Below, piece by piece: positions 16,248-22,998 of a DNA stretch of 64,000 nucleotides. How positions within the stretch are numbered: the first letter of the stretch is position 1; each line of letters starts with the position of its first letter. The stretch comes from Faecalibacterium sp. I4-3-84 (GTDB taxonomy: Bacteria > Bacillota > Clostridia > Oscillospirales > Ruminococcaceae): assembly GCF_023347255.1 (NCBI RefSeq), contig NZ_CP094466.1, forward strand, positions 2,728,001 to 2,792,000, written 5' to 3'. A program made the translations under genes and the position numbers. The notes beneath the pieces are model-generated. The model ran no database searches and was not told the origin of the DNA. It saw only the letters and a program-made list of their open reading frames with translations.

Positions 16248-17152
16248 AAGATAGCAGCATTCTGATTCAGGATGTAGAAACCAAAAATATTATGACAAAA
16301 TCCACCCTGCCGGTGGGCGGCTATTCCGTCAATCCTTATGTGGGCTGTACCCATAGCTGCAAATACTGCTACGCCTCGTTTATGAAGCGATTTACCGGGC
16401 ACACCGAACCGTGGGGTACATTCCTGGATGTGAAACATTGGCCAGCAATCAAAAATCCGCAAAAGTACAAAGGGCAGCGCGTAGTCATCGGTTCAGTGAC
16501 CGATGGCTATCTGCCTCAGGAGGCTCAGTTTCAGAACACCCGAAAGCTTCTTGAACAGCTTCGGGGCAGTGAGGCAGAAATTCTCATCTGTACCAAGTCG
16601 GACTTGGTAATCCGTGACATCGACCTTCTGAAAAAATTGGGAAAGGTCACGGTCTCTTGGTCAATCAATACATTGGACGAAGGCTTTAAAAATGATATGG
16701 ACGATGCCGTCAGCATCAAGCGACGGCTGGAGGCCATGAAGCAGATCTATGATGCGGGCATTCGCACCGTCTGCTTTATTGCACCTGTCTTTCCGGGTAT
16801 CACGGATTTTGAGGCTATCTTCCATCAGGTCAGAAATCAATGCGACCTGGTATGGTTAGAAAATCTAAACCTGCGAGGCGGATTCAAAAAAGACATCATG
16901 GACTATATTTGTAAAAAATATCCTGACTTGGTTCCGCTGTACGACGCTATCTACAACAAGGGAGACAGAAGCTACTTCCGTGGTTTGGAGGATCAAGCGG
17001 AACGGCTGGCGAAAGAAAACAACTGTCCCTTCGTGGACAACGAGCTGCCCTACGGCCGGGCAGAGCCTGGGCACCCGGTCATTGTGGATTATTTTTACCA
17101 TGAGGAAGTGCGTGGCTCGGAAAACACCGGGCGACGCAACCCCAAAAAATAA
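16235..17152 (+). CDS. Radical SAM mobile pair protein B-like (SplB-related)
   Basis: This 305-aa protein has NPYVGCTHSCKYCYASFMKR (~residues 28-47) with the CxxxCxxC motif. It continues GTFLDVK, RVVIGSVTDGYLPQE and EILICTKSDLVIRDIDLL, a pattern shared with spore-photoproduct-lyase-like radical SAM proteins, and WSINTLDEGF. The start MAEVKD (16235) lies within the end of protein A and has GGAGGAACAGAAGAC upstream; an ORF reaching back to 16091 would overlap A by over 150 bases. SplB relatives abstract hydrogen from DNA lesions or nucleobases, so a nucleic-acid substrate is possible, but no reaction is known for this pair. A terminator follows. Confidence 0.82.
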   Translation: MAEVKDSSILIQDVETKNIMTKSTLPVGGYSVNPYVGCTHSCKYCYASFMKRFTGHTEPWGTFLDVKHWPAIKNPQKYKGQRVVIGSVTDGYLPQEAQFQNTRKLLEQLRGSEAEILICTKSDLVIRDIDLLKKLGKVTVSWSINTLDEGFKNDMDDAVSIKRRLEAMKQIYDAGIRTVCFIAPVFPGITDFEAIFHQVRNQCDLVWLENLNLRGGFKKDIMDYICKKYPDLVPLYDAIYNKGDRSYFRGLEDQAERLAKENNCPFVDNELPYGRAEPGHPVIVDYFYHEEVRGSENTGRRNPKK

Positions 17153-17162
17153 TTTGTGAAAT

Positions 17163-17209
17163 AAAAAGGTCCTGACATGGAGCTGTGCTTCAATATCAGA
17201 ACCTTTTTT
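17163..17209 (+). terminator. Terminator of the radical-SAM cassette
   Basis: AAAAAGGT-C-CTGA (17163-17175) pairs with TCAG-A-ACCTTTTT (17196-17209), ending in six Ts. It forms the right edge of the cargo cassette. Confidence 0.8.
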
Positions 17210-17382
17210 AGCACTGTTTAAGCATCAACATTGGCTCATTCAGTTTTCCACAAAATACCATCTTTCCTATATGGGTGCTGTCAGTGAACTGCTGAAGCAG
17301 CTGGATTCGCTGCATAAAACCTCCTTTCCGTCGGGGTTCCCGCTATCCGGGAGGCCCCCGTACAATCTCGGGGAACAGAAAA

Positions 17383-17405
17383 CCTCGGGCCAATGTGGCC
17401 CGAGG
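17383..17405 (-). terminator. Hairpin terminator, copy 1 of a repeated palindrome
   Basis: A perfect 10-bp stem CCTCGGGCCA/TGGCCCGAGG with a 3-base loop, followed on the minus strand by TTTTCTGTT, directly after the stop of the DUF3560-like gene. Near-identical hairpins follow two other genes of this operon. Confidence 0.8.
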
Positions 17406-17406
17406 C

Positions 17407-18444
17407 TTACCGCTCGGCATCTCTGCCGGACGGAGCTTTCTTTTCCGGCTCCGTCTGGATTTTTTCGCCCTGTTCCCGCATGGTCTGCAAGATAGAGGGC
17501 TTCTTTTGAAGCTGGGAGGGCTTTTCGCCGGACAGCGGCTTGATACATTCCAGACGGTCAGCCGCCCGGATGGCGTTGTCCGTGAGCTGCCTCTGCCATG
17601 CGCCTACACTGGGAGCCCAGCGGAAACCGCTGCTTTTCAACTCGGCCCGGGTGTCCGCGTCAGGCTTTCCGTCAAAGAACACCTGCAAGCGGTTGTCCTC
17701 CCGGTTCATTTCCACACGACCCCCATCGAACTCCCAGCCGGAAAATTCCTGCTGTGCCTGTTTGGAAAGCTGTTCGATACGGGCCTTTACCCGGCGGATC
17801 TCCGCATTGTTGTTGGTTAGCTGGTAACTTTCAAAGGGCCTCGGGTCGCTTCGCCAACTTGACGCCATGCTTGCTTTCAGCTTTTCGATCTGGTCCGGCG
17901 ACAGCAGCGCACAGCCGTCCAGCTTGCCATGCTTGCGGTAATAGGCGTTGACCTCCTTCATAATGAGCTGGGAGCGTTCCAGCCCGTCCAGCTTCTTCTG
18001 GAGCTTTTCAATCGCTGCCGGGTCATCGGCGCCGATCCCGCCCATGCCGGTGCTGCGTATCTTATCCAGCAGCCCTTGAATATACCGCCATTCCTCCATG
18101 TTGCTGTCCCGGGCCCGGTTCTGTTTTTCCTTCTTTCCCACCGGGAAATTGGAAGGCCCGGCGATCAGCACAGAGGGAACCCTTGCGTCAATGGCAAAGC
18201 CCTGGTTCATGTTTTCGGCCAGCTTGCGGGCGTAGGTGTCTAACAGATGGTCGATCTTCTCATGGTACATGGGGTCCACCCGGGATTTCTGCTTTTCCGC
18301 TACGGCGGCGGCCTTGTCCACCATTGCCCGGTATTCCGCCGTTGCGCTCCCTTCCTTGTAATCGGAAAAGCTGTTCATTTCCTTTGCCCGACGGGCGGCC
18401 CCTTCATTGATAGGGTAATAGTTGATGGTATGCACCTCCTTCAT
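17407..18444 (-). CDS. Conserved ICE protein, DUF3560-like
   Basis: This ~345-aa protein is the last gene of the leftward element operon. It contains DYKEGSATAEYRAMVDKA (~residues 28-45), a segment RVDPMYHEKIDHLLDTYARK followed by PSVLIAGPSNFPVGKKEKQNRARD, a coiled-coil middle, and a C-terminal RAELKSSGFRWAPSVGAWQRQLT motif (~residues 285-305). These parts recur in proteins of unknown function from Firmicute conjugative elements, often near antirestriction and methyltransferase genes. The start is uncertain: ATG at 18444 is used, while an in-frame ATG at 18456 lies inside the hairpin of the upstream gene. The mechanism is unknown; a role in DNA protection during transfer is only suggested by its neighbours. 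Confidence 0.65.
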   Translation of the reverse strand: MKEVHTINYYPINEGAARRAKEMNSFSDYKEGSATAEYRAMVDKAAAVAEKQKSRVDPMYHEKIDHLLDTYARKLAENMNQGFAIDARVPSVLIAGPSNFPVGKKEKQNRARDSNMEEWRYIQGLLDKIRSTGMGGIGADDPAAIEKLQKKLDGLERSQLIMKEVNAYYRKHGKLDGCALLSPDQIEKLKASMASSWRSDPRPFESYQLTNNNAEIRRVKARIEQLSKQAQQEFSGWEFDGGRVEMNREDNRLQVFFDGKPDADTRAELKSSGFRWAPSVGAWQRQLTDNAIRAADRLECIKPLSGEKPSQLQKKPSILQTMREQGEKIQTEPEKKAPSGRDAER

Positions 18445-18445
18445 G

Positions 18446-18468
18446 CTTCGGGCCATGCTGGCCCGAAG
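18446..18468 (-). terminator. Intergenic hairpin, copy 2 of the repeated palindrome
   Basis: A perfect 10-bp stem CTTCGGGCCA/TGGCCCGAAG with a 3-base loop, 2 bases after the ardA stop. No strong T-run follows, and the next gene starts at once, so here it may stabilise mRNA ends rather than terminate. Confidence 0.7.
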
Positions 18469-18470
18469 TC

Positions 18471-19184
18471 TTACCGTTCTTCATTGGAAGGCCCCGCCTT
18501 GTCCTTTTTCGGAGCGGGCGGGGCTTCTTGAAACCGTTTGAGTGTAGCGAGAATGGAGTGGACAGGCTCTGCCTTTTCAGGATAGGCAAATATCCGGTGT
18601 TCCGGCGGAATGTCCTGCGGCCCGTGGTAATACTCCTTGAAGCCCTCCGGGACTGCCGACACATACCCACCGGGAGCGAATACGCCGCCCTCGTTGATAC
18701 GCACATCCCGCCCGTATGCCTCATAATCGAAGTAGTTCTGAATGTGCTCCGGTATGTCGATAGTCCCAAGCTCGTCGGCGTAAAGACGGCCCAGCCCTTC
18801 ATCATCGGAAATATCCGGGTAAAAGCGGTAAAGGTCAAGGTTCTGCGTCAGGTTTATCAAATCCTTCACGCTCCTTGTGTGGTTTCCCAAGACAAGAGCG
18901 GCTTCAAAGGTTTCCAGTCCGCCCTTATCCCGTACTTCCAGCAGGGCGTGGCCCAGCTCGTTCAGCTCGTCGATGTTCTCACATTCGTAGAGATAATCGT
19001 AGAGCCCCAGCACATCACTGTCAAAGCTGGTAAAGAACACTTCGCTGTACCGTTTCCCGTCTATCCCGATTTTGGCAAGGGCGGCCTGCAACTCCTGTGT
19101 CGTCATGGGGAAATGTACCGTTGTCCCTACCTCAATCCCCATTAAGGGGTATAGGGCTGTATTGGTTATATAGGCTTCAAACAT
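18471..19184 (-). CDS. ardA: ArdA-like antirestriction protein
   Basis: This ~237-aa acidic protein begins FEAYITNTALYPLMGIEVG, then FTSFDSDVLGLYDYLYECENIDELNELGHAL (~residues 50-80) and RFYPDISDDEGLGRLYADELG. This matches ArdA of Tn916-type elements, a DNA mimic that blocks type I restriction enzymes. The start MFEAYIT (19184) has AAGGAGG 9 bases upstream; the upstream in-frame extension overlaps the methyltransferase gene. It lies 4 bases after the methyltransferase stop, so the two are likely co-translated. Together they would shield incoming element DNA from host restriction. The C-terminal ~40 residues are Lys/Pro-rich and extend beyond the usual ~165-aa core. Confidence 0.85.
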   Translation of the reverse strand: MFEAYITNTALYPLMGIEVGTTVHFPMTTQELQAALAKIGIDGKRYSEVFFTSFDSDVLGLYDYLYECENIDELNELGHALLEVRDKGGLETFEAALVLGNHTRSVKDLINLTQNLDLYRFYPDISDDEGLGRLYADELGTIDIPEHIQNYFDYEAYGRDVRINEGGVFAPGGYVSAVPEGFKEYYHGPQDIPPEHRIFAYPEKAEPVHSILATLKRFQEAPPAPKKDKAGPSNEER

Positions 19185-19188
19185 GGGC

Positions 19189-20274
19189 TCATTCCTCCTT
19201 TTCGGCCCGGTCAGCCAGCACCTCATAAATCCCGGCCATAATGTAATCGGCGCAAGGGAGGGCAATCGCGTTTCCCAGTGCCTTGTAGCGTTGCAGAGGC
19301 CGGATCTCCACGCCGTCCGCCCCGTACTTTGTCCAGCCCTCCGGCAGCCCCATCAGCCGTTCGCTTTCCGTTTCCGTCAGAAAACGGATACAGCCGCCCT
19401 TCGGGTCGCCCTCATACCAGAAGGCAAAGGGCGTTACATCACTGGCTAAAAGAGTGGGAAAAGGGTCAGTTGGTAATCCGAAGCTGTTTCGGAAGGCCGT
19501 TTCTTCCTGCCTTTTTGCCGCTCCCCGCATACGGAAGCACTGAAAGGGGTGGATGACTGGTATCTGCCGCCCTGTTTCAAAAGAAGCTGTTCGATCTCCT
19601 TCGGCGGCGGCCCACCCGCCCTCTCCGCAAGGCGGAGGAAGTGGGAGCATTGGACGGGGCTTAAATAGTATGTCTGCGGCACGTCTGCCTCCAAAATCCG
19701 CCACGACGAAAATCCGCTGCCTTCGTGCCAGCCTTCGGGAGCCTGCCCAATACTGGGCGTCCATGAGTCGCCAGCACACATCAGGCGTTCCCCCTCGCAC
19801 CATTCCGGCGTTTCCCCATCTTCCCGAAGGAGGCATTGGAACTTCGGTGTCCGAGAAGGCGGATAGGACGGCTCTAAAGTCCATCCGGTCATTTGTAGAA
19901 AACGCTCCCATGACGTTTTCCCAAACAGCGATAGCTGGATATAGGTTATCAGTAGCATCCCTCATTTCCTGTATGATACGAAACGCCTGATAGAACAGGC
20001 TTGATTTTGCCCCGGCAAGGCCGGAGCGGTTGCCGATCAGAGAAAGGTTCTGACAGGGGGAACCGAAGGTAATTATATGGACAGGTGGGATTTTCCCGCC
20101 GTCCACCTTCGTAATATCCCCTAAATGCACCATGTCGGGAAAGTGCCTTTTGGTTATGGAGATGGGCGCTTTTTCAATCTCACTGGCCCATACCGGACGG
20201 ATACCGCACCGGGAAGCAGCCAGAGGGAACACGCCGATCCCGTCGAAAAGGCTTCCCAGCTTAATGTCCGGCAT
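19189..20274 (-). CDS. DNA (cytosine-5-)-methyltransferase
   Basis: This 361-aa enzyme shows the C5-methyltransferase motifs in order: LGSLFDGIGVFPLAA (motif I, ~residue 6), VWASEIEKAP (II), ITFGSPCQNLSLIG (IV, catalytic Cys in PCQ, ~residue 74), WENVMGAFS (VI), SRRLARRQRIFVVADF (VIII), and a C-terminal ALGNAIALP (X, ~residue 342). It transfers methyl from SAM to cytosine in DNA. No cognate endonuclease is nearby, so it is an orphan, element-borne enzyme probably serving antirestriction with ArdA. Its start overlaps the upstream small gene by 14 bases. The target-recognition region between motifs VIII and IX is short, so the recognition site cannot be inferred. Confidence 0.92.
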   Translation of the reverse strand: MPDIKLGSLFDGIGVFPLAASRCGIRPVWASEIEKAPISITKRHFPDMVHLGDITKVDGGKIPPVHIITFGSPCQNLSLIGNRSGLAGAKSSLFYQAFRIIQEMRDATDNLYPAIAVWENVMGAFSTNDRMDFRAVLSAFSDTEVPMPPSGRWGNAGMVRGGTPDVCWRLMDAQYWAGSRRLARRQRIFVVADFGGRRAADILFKPRPMLPLPPPCGEGGWAAAEGDRTASFETGRQIPVIHPFQCFRMRGAAKRQEETAFRNSFGLPTDPFPTLLASDVTPFAFWYEGDPKGGCIRFLTETESERLMGLPEGWTKYGADGVEIRPLQRYKALGNAIALPCADYIMAGIYEVLADRAEKEE

Positions 20275-20617
20275 GGCCCGGGGTGCCGTGTCCCTTCACG
20301 GCAAGCACCCCTTCCAGTGTGGTCGCCGCAATGCCCAGCCGCCCGGCAACCGCAATATCGTTTTTTACATCCTCATCCACAGCGCTGCCGCAGACGATCA
20401 GGGTGTGGGAGCGCCGCAGCATATCCCGGCGCATATCAATCCCGGCCTTGTGTTCCTCGGGAACGCTGTCATTCAAAAACAGCGGCAGATACAAGAGCGG
20501 GCAGATCGGGGAAAAGCCCGCCTCATAAGCAAGACGGCAGTAGTGGGCCGCCAGCTCCATATCAACATCCGGCTCGCCGCTCCATGCGGCGGTCAGGTAC
20601 GCTAAAGGTCGTTTCAT
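20261..20617 (-). CDS. DUF4406/DUF7768-like small protein
   Basis: This 118-aa protein begins RPLAYLTAAWSGEPDVDMELA and continues YEAGFSPICPLLYLPLFLND (~residues 30-50), IDMRRDMLRRSHTLIVCGS and DVKNDIAVA. The pattern resembles the Rossmann-like nucleoside 2-deoxyribosyltransferase-related families (DUF4406/DUF7768) common on phages and ICEs. The start MKRPLA (20617) has GGAGG 8 bases upstream. It precedes and overlaps the methyltransferase gene in the same operon. A role in nucleotide metabolism or signalling is possible; no substrate can be named. Confidence 0.6.
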   Translation of the reverse strand: MKRPLAYLTAAWSGEPDVDMELAAHYCRLAYEAGFSPICPLLYLPLFLNDSVPEEHKAGIDMRRDMLRRSHTLIVCGSAVDEDVKNDIAVAGRLGIAATTLEGVLAVKGHGTPGHAGH

Positions 20618-20702
20618 TGGTTGAGCCTCCATTTCTGTTTAGGTTTAGGGAAAAGCAAGAGTTCGCCCAACCCCTCCGCCCCTTCCCCCGGGAAGGGGAA
20701 CG

Positions 20703-20869
20703 GCTCTGGAGAATTTATATCCCCGTCGCTTGACCGGGAAAAAGCATAACCGGGAGAAATCCGTCAAGGGTGCCTCCGGCACCGCCTGCGGCGGCGCTGC
20801 CCTTGACTGATTTTCCCGGCTATGCTACGGAATAACTGGCGACGGGGAATCATTTATATCTCCAGAGCT
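20703..20869. other. 167-nt nested palindrome between DUF7768-like and ParB-like genes
   Basis: The outer arms GCTCTGGAGA (20703-20712) and TCTCCAGAGC (20860-20869) are perfect; CCCCGTCGC (20721-20729) and GCGACGGGG (20839-20847) continue the stem. Inside, GCATA-A-CCGGGA-G-AAATC-C-GTCAAGGG (20744-20770) pairs with CCCTTGAC-T-GATTT-T-CCCGG-C-TATGC. The apex has small stems GTGCC/GGCAC and CCGCC/GGCGG. The 309-bp gap 20618-20926 contains this, a CCCCTTCC/GGAAGGGG hairpin (20679-20698) and no gene. It could be a structured RNA, or an origin of transfer or replication (inference). Confidence 0.75.
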
Positions 20870-20896
20870 TCGGGGCGCGGGGCAGAACCCCGCAAT

Positions 20897-20919
20897 CCTC
20901 GGGCCATGCTGACCCGAAG
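20897..20919 (-). terminator. Hairpin, copy 3 of the repeated palindrome
   Basis: CCTCGGGCCA and TGACCCGAAG form the same hairpin as at 17383 and 18446 with one internal mismatch, 8 bases after the ParB-like stop. Confidence 0.65.
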
Positions 20920-20926
20920 TTTGGGC

Positions 20927-22300
20927 TTACTTTTCCTGTTCGGTTTTCTTCTCCGGCTTTTCGTGTTCCTTCTGCTGACCCTTCCAGTCGTCCAGCAGCT
21001 TGATGATCTGGTCCTTCATTTCCCTCGGCGTAGTTTCCTTGCCGAAATATTTGCTCAGTTCCGCACCTGTCAAAATCACTTTGTCTACCTCCTTTTTGTC
21101 CTCCATCATAATGCCGTCGATCACATCCCCGTTGAGCAGCTTCTTTTCGTCCAGCTCACGCATACGCTTTGCCTGCGCCTGCGAAGGAGAGGACTGCTGG
21201 CTGTCAATGGCGACGGCGATATAGTTCTGGTTCTTCTTGCCGATATAGGAAAGCTCCACCGCCGTAGTAAAGCCCAGCTTTTTTTCATCCATCAGCTTCA
21301 TCAGGTCGGGAACCAGTTCATTGAGCCGGATATACCGCTGCACCTGCTTGACCGCCATCTTATTGCGCTCGGCCACAATCTCGTTGGAGCGTTTGCCTGC
21401 GTCCTTCGGGTCAATCTGGCCCGAAGTGCGGGAGCCCTGGTGCTTGATAGCCTCAAGCTGCATTTTCAAGGCTTTGGCCCGCTCACTGGGGAGGATTTCT
21501 TCACGCTGGTTGAGATTGTCCTCGACCATCTGCGTGATGGCTTCATCGTCCGTCAGGTTTCGGACGATACAGGGCATATCCGCATACCCGGCAAGCTCGC
21601 TGGCTTTCTGGCGGCGGTGGCCGGACACGATCTCATAGCCGCCATCCTCACGGGGACGGACAATAGCGGGCTGGGTCACGCCCTTGTCCTTGACGCTGGA
21701 CACCATAGCTCGCATTTCTTCATCGTCCCGGACTTCAAAGGGATGGTTCTTGAAGGCGTGGAGCTCGTTCAGCTTGATATAGACGATCTGTTCCTTGCCC
21801 CGGCGTGGTGCATCCTGCGGCTTTTCAGGTTCCTTCGGAGTGGGAGCGACCTGTACCGTTGGAGCCGTTTTTTTCTCCGGCTCCTTTTTGACCGTCTTTT
21901 CCGGTTTCTGTGCGGGGGCTTTGGACTTCGGGGCTGCGGCCTTGTCCTTATCTGCTTTCGGGGGACGGCCCCGTCGCTTCGGCTGTTCCGGCTCTTTGGG
22001 TTTTTCCTCTGCTTTTTTCGGAGTCTCCGGCTGCTTTTCCGGTTTCTCCACTTTTGCCGGGTCAGGCTTTTCCACGCCGGGAGTTGCCGCCCGTTCCTCG
22101 GCTTTCTTTTCCTTCATAATTTCAGCGAAGTTATAGACGGAAACCTGTGGGTTCTTTACCTCTGGTTCCGTCTTTTTTCCCGGCTCCGAGGAAACGGAAA
22201 CCTTCTCCGGCTCTTTTGGGGGAGCGGGAGGCGTTTCCTTGCCCGGCCCGCTATCCGTTACCGGCTGTTCCGGCGTTTTTGTGGTTTTATCATCTGCCAT
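20927..22300 (-). CDS. ParB/Spo0J-like protein with long Pro/Lys/Glu-rich N-terminus
   Basis: This 457-aa protein carries in its second half a ParB N-terminal nuclease/CTPase-like domain: YIKLNELHAFKNHPFEVRDD (~residues 174-193), IVRPREDGGYEIVSGHRRQKAS (~214-235), and MVEDNLNQREEILPSERAKAL (~257-277). An HTH-like middle follows (RSNEIVAERNKMAVKQVQRYIRLNEL). The first ~165 residues are low-complexity Pro/Lys/Glu with an AT-hook-like KRRGRPPK. ParB proteins bind parS sites and segregate plasmids or regulate ICE genes; no parA is present here. The start MADDK (22300) fits the AGGAGG spacing better than the ATG two codons earlier. It heads the leftward element operon. Confidence 0.85.
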   Translation of the reverse strand: MADDKTTKTPEQPVTDSGPGKETPPAPPKEPEKVSVSSEPGKKTEPEVKNPQVSVYNFAEIMKEKKAEERAATPGVEKPDPAKVEKPEKQPETPKKAEEKPKEPEQPKRRGRPPKADKDKAAAPKSKAPAQKPEKTVKKEPEKKTAPTVQVAPTPKEPEKPQDAPRRGKEQIVYIKLNELHAFKNHPFEVRDDEEMRAMVSSVKDKGVTQPAIVRPREDGGYEIVSGHRRQKASELAGYADMPCIVRNLTDDEAITQMVEDNLNQREEILPSERAKALKMQLEAIKHQGSRTSGQIDPKDAGKRSNEIVAERNKMAVKQVQRYIRLNELVPDLMKLMDEKKLGFTTAVELSYIGKKNQNYIAVAIDSQQSSPSQAQAKRMRELDEKKLLNGDVIDGIMMEDKKEVDKVILTGAELSKYFGKETTPREMKDQIIKLLDDWKGQQKEHEKPEKKTEQEK

Positions 22301-22609
22301 AAGCATTTACCTCCTGTTTTTGACATGAAAAAAGGGACTCAACTTTTCAGTCAAGCCCCCGTGGGAAGTTCCTCCTTTCTCCGCCATGATACAAAAATAC
22401 CGCCCGTAGTCTCGTTTGGGCGGTACTTTGTGTAAGATTGGCAGTCCATTATTAAGTTTTTTATTATGTTCCCTTTGTACACCGTTGCAATCGTCGTTTT
22501 AGACAAAACAGCAGGTGAAACCATAAGCATTGTGCCTAAAAATGCTGCACACGCGATTTTGCGCTGTTAAGACGAATGATGCGCGATTTTGCAAAGAAAA
22601 ACAAAAAGA
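22301..22609. other. Non-coding leader upstream of the ParB-like gene
   Basis: No gene is seen. A hairpin TACCGCCC (22398-22405) / GGGCGGTA (22418-22425) lies about 100 bp before the ParB-like start, on the operon's leader side. The remainder is AT-rich and presumably holds the operon promoter and the element's right end. Confidence 0.5.
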
Positions 22610-22640
22610 AACGCCGTATCGTTTAACACGATACGGCGTT
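22601..22640 (-). terminator. Terminator of tRNA-Ala
   Basis: On the minus strand AACGCCGTATCGT and ACGATACGGCGTT (22628-22640 / 22610-22622) form a 13-bp stem with a 5-base loop, followed by CTTTTTGTTTTT. Confidence 0.88.
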
Positions 22641-22643
22641 TTA

Positions 22644-22716
22644 TGGACTCGAAGGGAGTCGAACCCTCGACCTTTCGGATGCGAACCGAACGCTCTCCCA
22701 ACTGAGCTACGAGCCC
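22644..22716 (-). tRNA. tRNA-Ala (anticodon CGC)
   Basis: The complete cloverleaf reads on the minus strand: acceptor GGGCTCG/CGAGTCC with the G3-U70 pair that identifies tRNA-Ala, D stem GCTC/GAGC, anticodon stem TTCGG/CCGAA with loop TTCGCAT (anticodon CGC, codon GCG), variable loop AGGTC, T arm GAGGG-TTCGACT-CCCTT, discriminator A. The 3' CCA is not encoded. It sits at the right border of the mosaic element; 28 nt around its anticodon arm are identical to the tRNA remnant at 11.3 kb. Confidence 0.93.
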
Positions 22717-22783
22717 ACGAAAAAGCACCCAATTTCAAATGGGGGCAAATGAGCTATAACACCAGATCGGGAAAGCAACGCTT

Positions 22784-22808
22784 GCTCTCCCAGCTGAGCT
22801 ATAGGCCC
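22784..22808 (-). pseudogene. tRNA-Ala 5' half (relic)
   Basis: On the minus strand GGGCCTA-TA-GCTCAGCTGGGAGAGC gives an acceptor 5' strand and a full D arm, then departs from any tRNA. GGGCCTA is the complement needed by the 3' relic at 11287-11349, so the two may be halves of one split gene. Confidence 0.65.
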
Positions 22809-22902
22809 ATATTTAGGGGCGTGACGCGGTTGGGCGACCAACCGACATACTCCCCATTCGAATGCCCACAACTCTGTGGGGCACAAAAGCGATACGCATG
22901 GA

Positions 22903-22924
22903 CTCCCAGCTGAGCTACAGGCCC
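22903..22924 (-). pseudogene. Second tRNA 5' half (relic)
   Basis: On the minus strand GGGCCTG-TA-GCTCAGCTGGGAG, again an acceptor strand plus D arm with no anticodon arm. It is one of several tRNA scraps in the gene-free 22717-22998 stretch. Confidence 0.6.
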
Positions 22925-22998
22925 ATGTGATGACCCTGTAAGTGTAACTCTGTTCGGGAAATTTGTCAAGTATTTTGGGCAGGGCCAAAAAGCATCGC

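Noticed and set aside
20822-22435. A plus-strand frame with Phe/Leu/Arg-rich segments antisense to the ParB-like gene
   Set aside because: The hydrophobic look arises from the complement of Lys/Glu/Pro codons; the ParB motifs are on the other strand.
22499-22738. Minus-strand frame across the tRNA-Ala gene
   Set aside because: Encodes the typical nonsense peptide of a translated tRNA (SSVGRAFGSHPKGRGFDSL); the tRNA is the real feature.
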